A stretch of 64,000 nt of DNA, from positions 1,550,001 through 1,614,000 of the forward strand of contig CANTUR010000383.1 of NCBI GenBank assembly GCA_947683625.1. The letters are read 5' to 3'. Both the position numbers and the translations under genes were made by a program. Origin of the DNA: Mallotus nudiflorus (Eukaryota; Streptophyta; Magnoliopsida; Malpighiales; Euphorbiaceae). The number at the start of each line of letters is the position of its first letter. The first letter of the stretch is position 1. The notes beneath the pieces were generated by a model. It saw only the letters and a program-made list of their open reading frames with translations. It had not been told where the DNA came from and ran no database searches. Positions 63,946 to 64,000 of the stretch are shown one piece after another.

Positions 63946-64000
63946 CAATCTAAATTAAATAAAAAACCAGTTTAATCCTTTTTTTTTTTTTTTTTTTTGA

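Noticed and set aside
1..64000. Search for CRISPR arrays, bacterial operons, riboswitches and tRNA genes
   Set aside because: The window is plant nuclear DNA. No regularly spaced repeat-spacer array, ribosome-binding-site pattern or clear tRNA A/B box pair was seen.

Overview
This window is nuclear DNA from a flowering plant, almost certainly a eudicot. The genes carry GT-AG introns with AT-rich intron and intergenic sequence. The protein families (a DYW-type PPR protein, a plant-only beta-gamma SNF4 subunit, an ALWAYS EARLY protein, a five-finger CCCH protein and an ERF factor) are land-plant types. Retrotransposon debris and MITE-like repeats fill the spaces. A rosid is likely. I cannot name the species from sequence alone.

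Layout. 1-5.6 kb is intergenic and holds a solo LTR (1468-3381) with a near-perfect 5-bp target duplication. 5642-7459 is an intronless PPR-DYW gene. 8139-21016 is a deeply nested transposon block: a Mutator-like element with ~193-bp terminal inverted repeats and a 10-bp target duplication contains a decayed Ty3/gypsy element (9259-19573, target duplication AACAC). That element is itself broken by two solo LTRs, 12438-15693 on the minus strand and 16324-17885 on the plus strand. The Mutator-like element also carries a short broken receptor-kinase fragment, which suggests a Pack-MULE.

22.5-30 kb holds two plus-strand genes: the AMPK/SnRK1 beta-gamma subunit SNF4 (13 coding exons, 486 aa) and a five-exon gene for an unrecognised 157-aa lysine-rich protein. 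Convergent with these, 40044-30783 on the minus strand is a 19-coding-exon ALWAYS EARLY/LIN9-family gene (1158 aa). 42.8-49.8 kb is gene-poor: a CYP72A-like P450 pseudogene, the 3' end of a LINE, tandem repeats, a TA microsatellite and a homopurine tract.

50.4-55.1 kb is a seven-exon CCCH zinc-finger gene (485 aa). It is followed, in convergent orientation, by an intronless ERF gene that looks like PUCHI (57842-58924). From memory, the same pair of families is adjacent in Arabidopsis (At5g18550/At5g18560), so this is likely conserved microsynteny. 59.2-64 kb is AT-rich with no gene I can support.

The genes form no pathway unit. They share themes of organelle RNA editing (PPR), energy signalling (SNF4), cell-cycle and chromatin transcription (ALY), RNA or DNA binding (CCCH) and organ development (PUCHI). 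No wholly new system is evident. The most unusual structure is the four-element transposon nest with its captured kinase fragment. All exon boundaries were read by eye from splice signals and frame continuity.
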